Shown piece by piece: positions 1 to 4,741 of a stretch of 5,476 nucleotides of DNA (its first letter is position 1; each line of letters starts with the position of its first letter). The stretch is from Oscillospiraceae bacterium UBA6409 (lineage in GTDB: Bacteria > Bacillota > Clostridia > Oscillospirales > Oscillospiraceae), in contig DJPP01000151.1 in assembly GCA_002438575.1 (NCBI GenBank), positions 1 through 5,476 on the forward strand, written 5' to 3'. The notes below the pieces were generated by a model. That model was not told the DNA's origin. It did no database searches and was given only the letters and a program-made list of their open reading frames with translations. A program made the translations under genes and the position numbers.

Positions 1-144
1 GACCGTCTGATCGGTCTGGGCGTGCGCGGCTTCTGGAATTTTACCAATGTGGAGCTCTCCACCAAGGAGGACGGCGTTTTCTTCGAGGACATCCACTTTG
101 TGGACACCCTGCTGACGCTCAGCTATCGCATCTCCCAGCTCTGA
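1..144 (+). CDS. rex: Redox-sensing transcriptional repressor Rex, C-terminal fragment
   Basis: This is the 3' end of a gene that begins before the window; 47 codons and a TGA stop are visible. The peptide contains GVRGFWNFTNVEL followed by a stretch ending DTLLTLSYRISQL. This matches the end of Rex proteins, where a G-[IV]-[RK]-G-[IF]-x-NF motif of the NAD(H)-binding Rossmann domain is followed by the last strand and a C-terminal helix ending in a '[ST]LLTLSYR'-like segment. Rex family members are dimeric repressors that sense the NADH/NAD+ ratio and control fermentation and anaerobic-respiration genes, mostly in Gram-positive bacteria. The DNA-binding winged-helix domain lies outside the window, so function is inferred from this tail only. 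No T-rich intrinsic terminator follows; the next gene starts 78 bp downstream. Confidence 0.85.
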   Translation, partial: DRLIGLGVRGFWNFTNVELSTKEDGVFFEDIHFVDTLLTLSYRISQL

Positions 145-171
145 GACGCACACTTTGCCGCGGCCGGCATA

Positions 172-211
172 CTATGAGAATGAGACCGATGTGGCGGTCA
201 AATTTTCATAG
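172..211 (+). promoter_or_regulatory. 40-nt imperfect hairpin abutting the ribosome binding site of the Cys/Gly-rich gene
   Basis: Positions 172-181 (CTATGAGAAT) pair with 202-211 (ATTTTCATAG) over 10 bp with one G-U wobble. Inside, after a 2x2 internal loop, GACCG (184-188) pairs with CGGTC (195-199) around a six-base loop. The last two bases of the 3' arm (210-211) are the first two of the AGGAGG ribosome binding site at 210-215. It could be an RNA element that tunes translation of the downstream gene, an operator read as DNA, or a weak end for the rex transcript. There is no T-run of terminator type, so the last is least likely. The pairing is seen; the role is inferred. Confidence 0.4.
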
Positions 212-222
212 GAGGTTACGGT

Positions 223-369
223 ATGTGTAATCAGAATTCCTGCTTTGGCGGCAGCAGCTGCTGCTGGATCATCATCGCCATCATCCTGCTGTTCCTGTTC
301 TGCGGCAACGGCTGCGGCAATGGCTGCGGCTGCGGCGGCAATAACGGCGGCTGCGGGTGCGGCTGCTGA
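223..369 (+). CDS. 48-residue Cys/Gly-rich small membrane-associated protein, function unknown
   Basis: A short gene with a very good ribosome binding site (AGGAGG at 210-215, 7 nt before the ATG) and its own strong terminator. The 48 residues include 11 Cys (positions 2, 7, 13, 14, 27, 31, 35, 37, 44, 46, 48) and 13 Gly. Three zones are visible. Residues 1-14 are polar with CFGGSSCC. Residues 15-26 (WIIIAIILLFLF) are a purely hydrophobic run that could sit in a membrane. Residues 27-48 repeat C-G-N-G-C and C-G-C units and end in CGCGC. It resembles short clostridial proteins that automated annotation names 'chorion class high-cysteine' proteins, and more loosely the small YjcZ-type sporulation proteins with one hydrophobic stretch; neither link gives a proven function. 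Metal binding, disulfide cross-linking in a coat-like layer, or membrane association are possible. The competing Ala-rich reading in the next frame is a shadow produced by GGC/TGC repeats. Confidence 0.75.
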   Translation: MCNQNSCFGGSSCCWIIIAIILLFLFCGNGCGNGCGCGGNNGGCGCGC

Positions 370-388
370 GGGTCTACCGCACATTATG

Positions 389-420
389 CGTCCCCGCCGC
401 AAGGCGGGGACGTCTTTTTT
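389..420 (+). terminator. Intrinsic terminator after the Cys/Gly-rich gene
   Basis: A perfect 10-bp GC-rich stem, CGTCCCCGCC (389-398) with GGCGGGGACG (403-412), is closed by a GCAA tetraloop of the stable GNRA type and followed by TCTTTTTT (413-420). It lies 20 nt after the stop codon and separates this small gene from the Nudix gene. Confidence 0.95.
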
Positions 421-464
421 CACAGACAGCTCTGCGATACAGCCAAGCATCGATAAAAACAACG

Positions 465-486
465 CGGACAAGCACCTTTTTGTCCG
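465..486 (+). promoter_or_regulatory. Small hairpin in the Nudix gene leader
   Basis: CGGACAA (465-471) is followed by an eight-base loop and its exact complement TTGTCCG (480-486). The structure ends two bases before the AGGAGG ribosome binding site at 489-494. It is not a terminator, because no T-run follows the 3' arm. It may protect the 5' end of the mRNA or influence translation, or it may be chance. I see no convincing sigma-A promoter in 421-464; the best -10-like string is GATAAA at 452-457, without a matching -35. Confidence 0.3.
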
Positions 487-501
487 AGAGGAGGCCCGAT
501 C

Positions 502-1104
502 ATGGATATTTCCCCCCTGCGCGGCTACTACACGGCGCATACGCCCACGCTGATGGGCGAGAGAGGCGGCTCCGCCGTGCTGGTCCCCCTGGTCCTTCAA
601 AACGGCGAATACTGCCTGCTGTACGAGATACGCTCCGCCAGCGTCCGGCAGCCGGGCGAGGTGTGCTTCCCCGGCGGCAAGCGCGAGGCGGGGGAAACGG
701 CCATCCAGTGCGCCCTGCGGGAGACCCGGGAGGAGCTTGGCATCCCTGAAAGTGCTGTGACTGTTATCGGTGAAATGGACTTCATCCACATCCGTGCGGG
801 AAGTCTGCTGCGGCCCGTGCTGGGTGAGGTGGACCCCGCAGCGCTGGCAGCCATGCGCCCCGCACCGGAGGAGGTAGCCGGCACCTTCCTGCTGCCCCTG
901 CGGGAGATGAAGGCGCACCCGCCGGAGGTCTACCTGTACCGGCAGCCGGTGGAGGCCCCGGATTTCCCTTATGCGGACGCCGGCGTCCGGGCAGACTACC
1001 CCTGGCGTCCCTGGCGGTTGGAGGTCCCGGTGTATCGCGGCCTGCCGCACCACCTATGGGGCATCACCGCCCGTATCACCATGGACGTGCTCGCACATCT
1101 GTGA
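502..1104 (+). CDS. Nudix hydrolase, CoA pyrophosphatase type
   Basis: This 200-residue protein starts at an ATG 7 nt after AGGAGG. The Nudix box is intact at residues 59-81: G59, E65, R73, E74, E77, E78, G80, fitting G-x5-E-x7-R-E-U-x-E-E-x-G-U except for a Thr at the usually aliphatic U position (75). Just before it, residues 38-59 (CLLYEIRSASVRQ then PGEVCFPGG) match the NuCoA signature LLxxRSxxVRxxxGExxFPGG that marks the CoA-pyrophosphatase branch (E. coli NudL, eukaryotic NUDT7). These enzymes cleave CoA or CoA derivatives to 3',5'-ADP and 4'-phosphopantetheine using Mg2+ or Mn2+ bound by the Nudix-box glutamates. The C-terminal HHLWGITARI stretch (183-192) also recurs in this family, and the length is typical. 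It appears to be transcribed alone, bounded by terminators on both sides. The biological substrate (CoA, acyl-CoA or damaged CoA) cannot be told from sequence. Confidence 0.9.
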   Translation: MDISPLRGYYTAHTPTLMGERGGSAVLVPLVLQNGEYCLLYEIRSASVRQPGEVCFPGGKREAGETAIQCALRETREELGIPESAVTVIGEMDFIHIRAGSLLRPVLGEVDPAALAAMRPAPEEVAGTFLLPLREMKAHPPEVYLYRQPVEAPDFPYADAGVRADYPWRPWRLEVPVYRGLPHHLWGITARITMDVLAHL

Positions 1105-1141
1105 AAGATCCCCTGGCGATATACATCGCCAGGGGATCTTT
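1104..1141. terminator. Convergent, probably bidirectional terminator between the Nudix gene and mntP
   Basis: A perfect 17-bp stem pairs 1104-1120 with 1125-1141 around an ATAC loop. It starts on the last base of the Nudix stop codon and ends one base short of the mntP TAA stop (1142-1144, minus strand). Rightward, the 3' arm runs into TCTTTTTAC, a usable T-tract. Leftward, only TCTTTC follows, so termination of the sfsA-mntP transcript is probably weaker or relies on the very strong stem. Confidence 0.92.
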
Positions 1142-1720
1142 TTACAGTACACCAAAATGCTCCAGAATGATCTTCACACCTATCAGGATCAGGATCGCAC
1201 CACCCACGAATTCGGCCTTGTTTTTATACTTGGCGCCAAACACGTTGCCCACATACACGCCGCCCAGGGATATCAGGAACGTGGTACAGCCGATAAGACA
1301 GACGGCCAGCCAAATGGACACGGACAACTCCACCATGGAGAACGTGACGCCCACGGCCAGCGCGTCAATGCTGGTGGCCACAGCCAGCACAAACAGTTCT
1401 TTGTGCTTCACCTGCCCGTCGGAGGGCTGCTCGTCCTCCTCTTCCTCGGCGCGGCTCTCGCGTATCATGTTGCCGCCGATCCATGCCAGCAGCACGAAGG
1501 CGATCCAGGGTGCGAACCGCGTCACATAATGAGCAAACTGTGAACCCAGCAGCCACCCCAGCGTCGGCATGACCGCCTGAAACACACCGAAATACAGGGC
1601 GATAAGGAACGCGCTCCTCTTATGCACCTTGTCCGGCATGGCCAGTCCCTTACAGATGGCCACGGCAAAGGCATCCATACTCAGCCCGATACCGATCAGG
1701 AATATCTCCAGCAATGTCAT
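1142..1720 (-). CDS. mntP: Manganese efflux pump MntP
   Basis: This 192-residue membrane protein of the MntP/YebN family (DUF204) exports Mn2+ and protects against manganese overload; E. coli MntP is about the same length. The reading frame is open further upstream into sfsA, but the start at 1720 is preferred. It follows GAGGAG (1730-1735) by 9 nt and begins MTLLEIFLIGIGLSMDAFAVA, the standard family N-terminus. The family's two halves are visible, each with a membrane aspartate: SMDAFAV (D16) and SIDALAVG (D119). E. coli work implicates the equivalent acidic residues in transport. About six membrane segments are expected, with a charged loop at residues 88-107 containing an EEEED run. It is the second gene of an operon with sfsA, 13 nt apart. 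No yybP-ykoY manganese riboswitch lies before it or before sfsA. Confidence 0.93.
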   Translation of the reverse strand: MTLLEIFLIGIGLSMDAFAVAICKGLAMPDKVHKRSAFLIALYFGVFQAVMPTLGWLLGSQFAHYVTRFAPWIAFVLLAWIGGNMIRESRAEEEEDEQPSDGQVKHKELFVLAVATSIDALAVGVTFSMVELSVSIWLAVCLIGCTTFLISLGGVYVGNVFGAKYKNKAEFVGGAILILIGVKIILEHFGVL

Positions 1721-1729
1721 ACGGACACT

Positions 1730-1735
1730 CTCCTC
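1730..1735 (-). promoter_or_regulatory. mntP ribosome binding site overlapping the sfsA stop codon
   Basis: On the minus strand the sequence reads TGAGGAGAG. The TGA (1736-1734) ends sfsA, and its last two bases are the first two of the GAGGAG site that precedes the mntP ATG by 9 nt. A ribosome finishing sfsA therefore covers the mntP initiation region, which suggests translational coupling. It also decides the mntP start. Confidence 0.75.
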
Positions 1736-2408
1736 ACAAAACCACCGGCACAGGGCGGTCAATATACATGGCATCCGGCGCAACACGGCAGCTGTAGGCG
1801 GCAATGCCGACCCCCGCCTCACGCGCCTGCCGCAGCGCCTCGCCGAAAGCCGGATGCGTGTCATCGTTAGGCGCAAAATCAGTGACCTCCGCCATCTGGA
1901 TGACGAAGAAGGCCGTAGCCCGGCAGCCCTGCTCCACAGCGCGTATCAACTCATGCAAATGCTTCACTCCGCGATCCGTAGGCGCGTCCGGAAAGCGGGC
2001 ATGGCCCCCCGCCTCCAGCGTGACCCCCTTGACCTCCACCAGATGCAGCCCGTCGGGCCGCGTCAAGCAGAAGTCCAATCGTGATCCGCCGAATCGGTAC
2101 TCCGGCCGAATGCTCTCGGCCTGCGGGTCGAAGGTCTGGGCAAACTCCGCAAACGCCCGGTTCGGCGCCTGGGCATCCATGTTGATCAGCCTGCCGCCCT
2201 TATCCACAGCGACCAGGTCATAGGGTGTCTTTCGCCCCGGCGCGGTCCCCGGTGTCAGATACACCGCAGCTCCCGGCACCAACAGCTCGCGGCATCGGCC
2301 GGTATTCTTCACGTGGCAGACCGTCTCGGTGCCGTCCAGCTCCACCAGCGCGATGAAGCGGTTGGGGCGCGAGAGAAAGCGGCCCTGCACCACATTTTCG
2401 TACCGCAT
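1734..2408 (-). CDS. sfsA: SfsA family protein (sugar fermentation stimulation protein A, predicted DNA/RNA nuclease)
   Basis: This 224-residue protein is close to the usual SfsA length (E. coli 234). The ATG at 2408 lies 7 nt after GGGGAGG, and no earlier start fits the family. Residues 1-80 form the N-terminal OB-like part with the conserved HVKNTGRCREL (32-42). The C-terminal half carries a PD-(D/E)xK-type nuclease signature: SRLDF with D112, then LVEVKGVTL with E125 and K127, followed by the family marker FPDAPTDRGVKHL (139-151). SfsA was first described as affecting maltose metabolism in E. coli, and later work supports nuclease activity; its physiological role is unsettled. It is the first gene of a two-gene unit with mntP, reading away from the oad operon. 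The link to manganese export may simply be that such nucleases need a divalent metal, or it may be accidental. Confidence 0.93.
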   Translation of the reverse strand: MRYENVVQGRFLSRPNRFIALVELDGTETVCHVKNTGRCRELLVPGAAVYLTPGTAPGRKTPYDLVAVDKGGRLINMDAQAPNRAFAEFAQTFDPQAESIRPEYRFGGSRLDFCLTRPDGLHLVEVKGVTLEAGGHARFPDAPTDRGVKHLHELIRAVEQGCRATAFFVIQMAEVTDFAPNDDTHPAFGEALRQAREAGVGIAAYSCRVAPDAMYIDRPVPVVL

Positions 2409-2442
2409 AGCCGCGCCTCCCCTGCTTTCGGAATAGAAACAC

Positions 2443-2471
2443 AGTATAGCACAGACAATAGCGGATGGAAA
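2443..2471 (-). promoter_or_regulatory. Sigma-A-type promoter for sfsA-mntP
   Basis: On the minus strand, TTTCCA (2471-2466, 4 of 6 to TTGACA) lies exactly 17 bp before TATACT (2448-2443, 5 of 6 to TATAAT). A TG dinucleotide one base before the -10 box makes it an extended -10. The expected start near 2436 would leave a leader of about 28 nt, just enough for the GGGGAGG site and too short for a riboswitch. Confidence 0.7.
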
Positions 2472-2483
2472 GCATTTTCTTTC

Positions 2484-2502
2484 AGAGAAAAGTCGTTTCT
2501 CT
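2484..2502. repeat. 7-bp inverted repeat in the divergent promoter region
   Basis: AGAGAAA (2484-2490), a five-base spacer, then TTTCTCT (2496-2502) forms a perfect dyad. It sits just upstream of the sfsA -35 box and about 80 bp upstream of the oad -35 box. It has the size of a dimeric regulator site, but AT-rich sequence makes short dyads common, so a role is only possible. Confidence 0.3.
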
Positions 2503-2580
2503 ATGGTTTGTGTATTCCGTCAATGAACCAAAAAATTTTTTAGGACTTCTTACAATTTTGCAGTTTTCGCCGTTTTCGGA

Positions 2581-2609
2581 TTGCATTGCTACCAAATGTT
2601 TGGTACAAT
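2581..2609 (+). promoter_or_regulatory. Sigma-A-type promoter for the oad operon
   Basis: TTGCAT (2581-2586) is followed after 17 bp by TACAAT (2604-2609, 5 of 6 to consensus), with TG one base before it as an extended -10. The A-tract and T-tract at 2529-2541 lies about 40 bp upstream of the -35 and could bend DNA or help RNA polymerase. A second -10-like TATATT at 2620-2625 is a possible alternative, without a good -35. The expected start near 2616 leaves a leader of about 30 nt before oadG. Confidence 0.65.
2590..2605. promoter_or_regulatory. Candidate operator palindrome inside the oad promoter
   Basis: TACCAAA (2590-2596), spacer TG, and TTTGGTA (2599-2605) make a perfect 7+2+7 dyad. 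It fills the space between the -35 and -10 boxes and covers the first two bases of the -10. A dimeric repressor bound here would block RNA polymerase. I do not recognise it as the Rex site (TTGTGAA-type halves) or a CcpA cre site, and the regulator is not in the window. Confidence 0.5.
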
Positions 2610-2647
2610 ATGGGTAATCTATATTAGTATGGGAGGAGATCCAAACC

Positions 2648-2923
2648 ATGCCTGAATATTCCAACCTGTTCGTCGTGCTGATGGGCCTGGGAACGGTGTT
2701 TGCCGGGCTGCTGTGCATCATCCTGCTGGTCACGCTGATGAGCTGGGTGTGCGCCCGCACCTCCGCGCCCAAGGCCGCACCCCAGGTGCCGGCGGCTCCC
2801 GCCGCCATGCCCGCACCTGGTGCCGTCACCCCCGCAATGATGGCCGCCGTTGCCGCCGCCATCGCCGAGGACATGGGGACCGATGTCTCCGCCATCCGTA
2901 TCGTATCCATGAAGAAAGTGTAA
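2648..2923 (+). CDS. oadG: Sodium-pump decarboxylase gamma subunit, OadG family
   Basis: This 91-residue protein starts 9 nt after an AGGAG core (2634-2638). It has the three-part plan of OadG/MmdD subunits. One membrane helix lies at about residues 7-34 (LFVVLMGLGTVFAGLLCIIL and on). An Ala/Pro-rich linker follows at about 39-60. The C-terminal segment from VTPAMMAAVAAAIAEDMG to IRIVSMKKV matches the family's 'AAIAAxLG...IRSIRRV' tail. The family's role is to anchor and assemble the carboxyltransferase and biotin subunits on the membrane beta subunit; in Klebsiella OadG the C-terminus also binds a Zn2+ ion. The length is normal for the family (about 80-130). It is the first gene of the operon, with 20 nt to the biotin carrier gene. 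Whether 'gamma' or 'delta' is the better name is a matter of nomenclature. Confidence 0.88.
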   Translation: MPEYSNLFVVLMGLGTVFAGLLCIILLVTLMSWVCARTSAPKAAPQVPAAPAAMPAPGAVTPAMMAAVAAAIAEDMGTDVSAIRIVSMKKV

Positions 2924-2943
2924 TGTGTGAGGAGGATTTCACC

Positions 2944-3288
2944 ATGAAAAAGTACAGAGTCAATGTCAACGGCACCGTGTATGAAGTCGAGCTGGAGGAG
3001 ATCACCGGCGCAGCTCCCGCTGCCCCCGTGGCCGCCCCTGCGGCTGCTCCCGCCCCCGCCGCAGCCCCTGCCGGCGGTGAAAAGGTCTGCGCTCCCATGC
3101 CCGGCAACATTCTGGCGGTGAACGTGTCCAGCGGCAGCGCCGTCAAGAAGGGCGACGTGCTGATGATCCTGGAGGCCATGAAGATGGAGAACGAGATCAT
3201 GGCTCCCTGCGACGGCACCATCACCTCCGTGTCCGTGACCAAGGGCGCCGCCGTGGAGTCCGGCGCGCTGCTGTGCACCATCGGCTGA
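2944..3288 (+). CDS. Biotin carboxyl carrier subunit of the Na+-translocating decarboxylase
   Basis: This 114-residue protein starts 8 nt after AGGAGG (2930-2935). The frame is open further upstream, but that part overlaps oadG in another frame and lacks family sequence. Residues 1-20 ([20 protein letters not shown]) match the N-terminus of MmdC/GcdC-type biotin subunits. Residues 22-45 are a flexible Ala/Pro linker. Residues 47-114 form a biotinyl domain with APMPGNIL (50-57) and the biotinylation motif EAMKMEN, in which K80 is the expected modified lysine. Biotin on K80 would carry CO2 from OadA in the cytoplasm to OadB in the membrane. In Klebsiella this domain is the C-terminal part of OadA; here it is a separate gene, as in methylmalonyl-CoA and glutaconyl-CoA decarboxylases. 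A biotin-protein ligase encoded elsewhere is needed. Confidence 0.93.
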   Translation: MKKYRVNVNGTVYEVELEEITGAAPAAPVAAPAAAPAPAAAPAGGEKVCAPMPGNILAVNVSSGSAVKKGDVLMILEAMKMENEIMAPCDGTITSVSVTKGAAVESGALLCTIG

Positions 3289-3304
3289 TGCCGGAGGACT
3301 GCAC

Positions 3305-4729
3305 ATGGAAGCTATTGCCAATTTCTTTGTAAGCACCGGCTTTTACCAGTTTTTCCAGGGCGACAACTGGAAAAACGCCATCATGCTGCTCATTGCGGTC
3401 GTCCTGCTGTTCCTCGGCATTGTCAGAAAGTTCGAGCCGCTGCTGCTGGTACCGATCGCCTTCGGTATGCTGGTGACGAATCTGCCCGGCGCGGAGATGT
3501 TCCACGAGATCCTGTTCGCCGGCGGTCACGTCCACTGGGACCTGTTCGGCGGTGAGCCCGTCACGGCACAGTTTCTCTCCGAGATGCTGGCCAGCGGTGT
3601 ATCCGCCGACGTGCTGCAGCCCTATGTGGACCAGCTGATGACCGCGGCGCAGACGCTGTTCAGCCCCGATGTCCTCCGTGACGTGATGGATCAGGTCGCC
3701 GCTAACGGCTCCGATGCCGTGGGCACCATCGCCAATCAGCTGGACGCTCTGGTGGTGGCCGAACAGTATGCCGCCAGCTACAGCGTCACCCTCAGTGATG
3801 TTACCGTCAGCGTGGGTCTGATCGACGTGCTGTACCTGGGCATCAAGCTGGGCATCTATCCCTGTCTCATCTTCATGGGCGTAGGCGCCATGACCGATTT
3901 CGGTCCCCTGATCGCCAACCCCAAGAGTCTGCTGCTGGGCGCAGCCGCCCAGCTGGGCATCTTCCTGACATACCTGGGCTGCCGCCTGCTGGGCTTCACC
4001 GGTGCGGAGGCCTCCTCTGTGGGTATCATCGGCGGCGCGGACGGCCCCACGGCCATCTTTGTCACCGCCATGCTGGCTCCGGCCCTGCTGGGTCCCATCG
4101 CCGTGTCGGCCTATTCCTACATGGCCCTGGTACCCGTCATCCAGCCGCCCATCATGAAGGCACTGACCACCAAGGAGGAGCGCCAGATCGTCATGAAGCC
4201 CCTGCGTGAGGTCAGCAAAAAGGAAAAGATCTTCTTCCCCATCGTGGTCACGGTATTTGTGGCCCTGCTGGTCCCCTCCGCCGCGCCGTTGATCGCCTGC
4301 CTGATGCTGGGCAATCTGGCCAAGGAGTGCGGCGTGCTGGATCGTCTCAGCAAGACCATGCAGAACGAGCTGATGAATATCGTCACCATCTTCCTGGGCA
4401 TCAGCGTGGGTGCCACCGCCACCGGTGCCACCTTCCTCAGCCTCAAGACGCTGGGCATCATGCTCATGGGCGTGGTGGCCTTCGGCTGCGGCACCGCCGG
4501 CGGCGTGCTGCTTGCCAAGTTCATGAATTTGTTTCTCAAGGAGAAGATCAATCCCCTCATCGGCTCTGCCGGCGTGTCCGCTGTGCCTATGGCCGCCCGT
4601 GTCAGCCAGACGGTCGGCCAGAAGGAAAACCCCGGCAACTTCCTGCTGATGCACGCCATGGGCCCCAACGTGGCCGGCGTGATCGGCTCTGCCATCGCCG
4701 CGGGCGTGCTGATCTCCCTGTTCGGTTAA
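3305..4729 (+). CDS. oadB: Na+-translocating decarboxylase beta subunit
   Basis: This is the integral membrane subunit that decarboxylates carboxybiotin and couples it to Na+ export. It has 474 residues; the ATG follows GGAGGA (3292-3297) and lies 16 nt after the biotin gene. The residues shown to matter in Klebsiella OadB are all present at matching spacing: D246 in GGADGPTA (Kp D203), Y272 in AYSYMALVP (Kp Y229), and N416, G420 and S425 in [13 protein letters not shown] (Kp N373, G377, S382). [14 protein letters not shown] (194-207), QPPIMK and the C-terminal [19 protein letters not shown] are also typical. It is clearly longer than common beta subunits (about 375-435). The extra length lies at about residues 66-165, between the second hydrophobic segment (ending TNLPGA) and [10 protein letters not shown]. 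This part is mostly soluble-looking and helical, with acidic and Gln-rich stretches. The catalytic core looks intact, so the protein should be functional. Confidence 0.95.
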   Translation: MEAIANFFVSTGFYQFFQGDNWKNAIMLLIAVVLLFLGIVRKFEPLLLVPIAFGMLVTNLPGAEMFHEILFAGGHVHWDLFGGEPVTAQFLSEMLASGVSADVLQPYVDQLMTAAQTLFSPDVLRDVMDQVAANGSDAVGTIANQLDALVVAEQYAASYSVTLSDVTVSVGLIDVLYLGIKLGIYPCLIFMGVGAMTDFGPLIANPKSLLLGAAAQLGIFLTYLGCRLLGFTGAEASSVGIIGGADGPTAIFVTAMLAPALLGPIAVSAYSYMALVPVIQPPIMKALTTKEERQIVMKPLREVSKKEKIFFPIVVTVFVALLVPSAAPLIACLMLGNLAKECGVLDRLSKTMQNELMNIVTIFLGISVGATATGATFLSLKTLGIMLMGVVAFGCGTAGGVLLAKFMNLFLKEKINPLIGSAGVSAVPMAARVSQTVGQKENPGNFLLMHAMGPNVAGVIGSAIAAGVLISLFG

Positions 4730-4741
4730 TAGGAGGTAACT

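Noticed and set aside
245..553. Ala-rich plus-strand open frame overlapping the microprotein gene
   Set aside because: It is a frame shadow of the Cys/Gly codons, has no ribosome binding site, and reads through the terminator hairpin.
172..1053. 293-codon minus-strand open frame opposite the microprotein and Nudix genes
   Set aside because: It includes long Ala runs that come from antisense reading of GGC/TGC repeats, has no family sequence, and crosses the strong terminator at 389-420.
2466..2479. Possible CcpA cre site (TGGAAAGCATTTTC)
   Set aside because: The central CG of cre is inverted to GC and further positions mismatch; it is better explained as the -35 region of the sfsA promoter.
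2409..2647. Rex binding site in the oad/sfsA control region
   Set aside because: TTGTG occurs once near 2508, but there is no facing TTCACAA-type half-site at the right distance.
2713..2943. Upstream extension of the biotin-carrier frame overlapping oadG
   Set aside because: The Arg/His-rich translation is a shadow of oadG. The family N-terminus [10 protein letters not shown] and a good ribosome binding site fix the start at 2944.
2482..3336. 284-codon minus-strand open frame over the oadG and biotin-carrier genes
   Set aside because: It is antisense to conserved genes and low-complexity (Ala/Gly/His), and it includes the divergent promoter region.
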